Shown here: in pieces, positions 6,710-6,774 of the stretch | How the letters are laid out: each line of letters starts with the position of its first letter | Numbering within the stretch: position 1 is the stretch's first letter | DNA from: Bacillota bacterium | GTDB taxonomy: Bacteria; Bacillota; Clostridia; Acetivibrionales; DSM-2933 | Assembly (NCBI GenBank): GCA_030705945.1 | Contig: JAUZPS010000267.1 | Span: 1-6,774 of the forward strand | Reading direction: 5' to 3' | Length of the DNA: 6,774 nt | Position numbers and translations under genes: made by a program | Notes under the pieces: model-generated | Told to the model about the DNA's origin: nothing | Databases searched by the model: none | What the model saw: the letters and a program-made list of their open reading frames with translations, nothing else

Positions 6710-6774
6710 TTGGATATAAAAGGTAAAAATGTGCTTGTAACTGGGAGCGAAGGGTTTATTGGCAGTCATTTGAC
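6710..6774 (+). CDS. NAD-dependent sugar-nucleotide dehydratase/epimerase, LegB-like, 3'-partial
   Basis: The window ends after 22 codons: MDIKGKNVLVTGSEGFIGSH followed by LT. The strand KNVLVTG and the loop GSEGFIG (GxxGxxG) form the dinucleotide-binding start of a Rossmann fold of the extended short-chain dehydrogenase/reductase family. FIGSHL is common in sugar-nucleotide 4,6-dehydratases and epimerases, including LegB, which converts NDP-GlcNAc to the 4-keto-6-deoxy sugar. Position in the operon after a NeuC/LegG and a PtmE-type gene favours LegB, but the substrate cannot be told from so few residues. The start is TTG; an in-frame stop two codons earlier excludes anything further upstream, and the next alternative, GTG 6731, would cut into the binding strand. 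Confidence 0.78.
   Translation, partial: MDIKGKNVLVTGSEGFIGSHL

Overview
The window looks like part of a chromosome from an AT-rich, low-GC Gram-positive anaerobe, most likely a clostridial Firmicute. The evidence is the strong A/T bias in third codon positions and spacers, purine-rich Shine-Dalgarno sites, use of TTG as a start, a U-tailed intrinsic terminator, and a papain-like protease joined to bacterial Ig-like repeats. The species cannot be read from this sequence. All recognised genes are on the plus strand.

Region 1 (1-3803) is the 3' part of a very large gene for a presumably exported protein. It starts with the C-terminal half of a C1A (papain-family) cysteine peptidase. The His and Asn of the catalytic triad are present; the catalytic Cys and the signal peptide lie upstream of the window. 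An unassigned beta-rich linker follows, then an SbsA-like Ig domain (Big_5 type), then eleven BIG2 Ig-like domains. The last ten BIG2 domains form five copies of an alternating A-B pair with an exact 166-residue (498-bp) period. The protein ends with the last Ig domain and has no visible wall anchor.

Region 2 (3804-4415) is a 612-bp, very A/T-rich spacer. It has a strong intrinsic terminator near its start (3921-3979) and probably the promoter and long leader of the next operon.

Region 3 (4416-6774) is the start of a nonulosonic (legionaminic/sialic-type) acid operon. It holds a hydrolysing NDP-sugar 2-epimerase (NeuC/LegG family), a sugar-1-phosphate nucleotidyltransferase of the PtmE/LegX type that lacks its usual N-terminal CBS-domain pair, and the first 22 codons of an NAD-dependent sugar-nucleotide dehydratase/epimerase, probably LegB. 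In the family pathway, PtmE makes the GDP-activated amino sugar, LegB starts its conversion to a 4-keto-6-deoxy sugar, and LegG releases the 2-epimerised sugar for condensation by a NeuB/LegI synthase. The synthase, aminotransferase and CMP-transferase would be expected downstream, outside the window. Such sugars usually decorate flagellin or the cell envelope.

Between the nucleotidyltransferase and the dehydratase there are two tandem copies of a ~100-bp element with internal and terminal inverted repeats. It may be a MITE-like insertion that interrupts the operon, and it may supply a promoter or leader for the dehydratase gene. This element, the missing CBS pair and the two-domain Ig periodicity are the most interesting points in the window.
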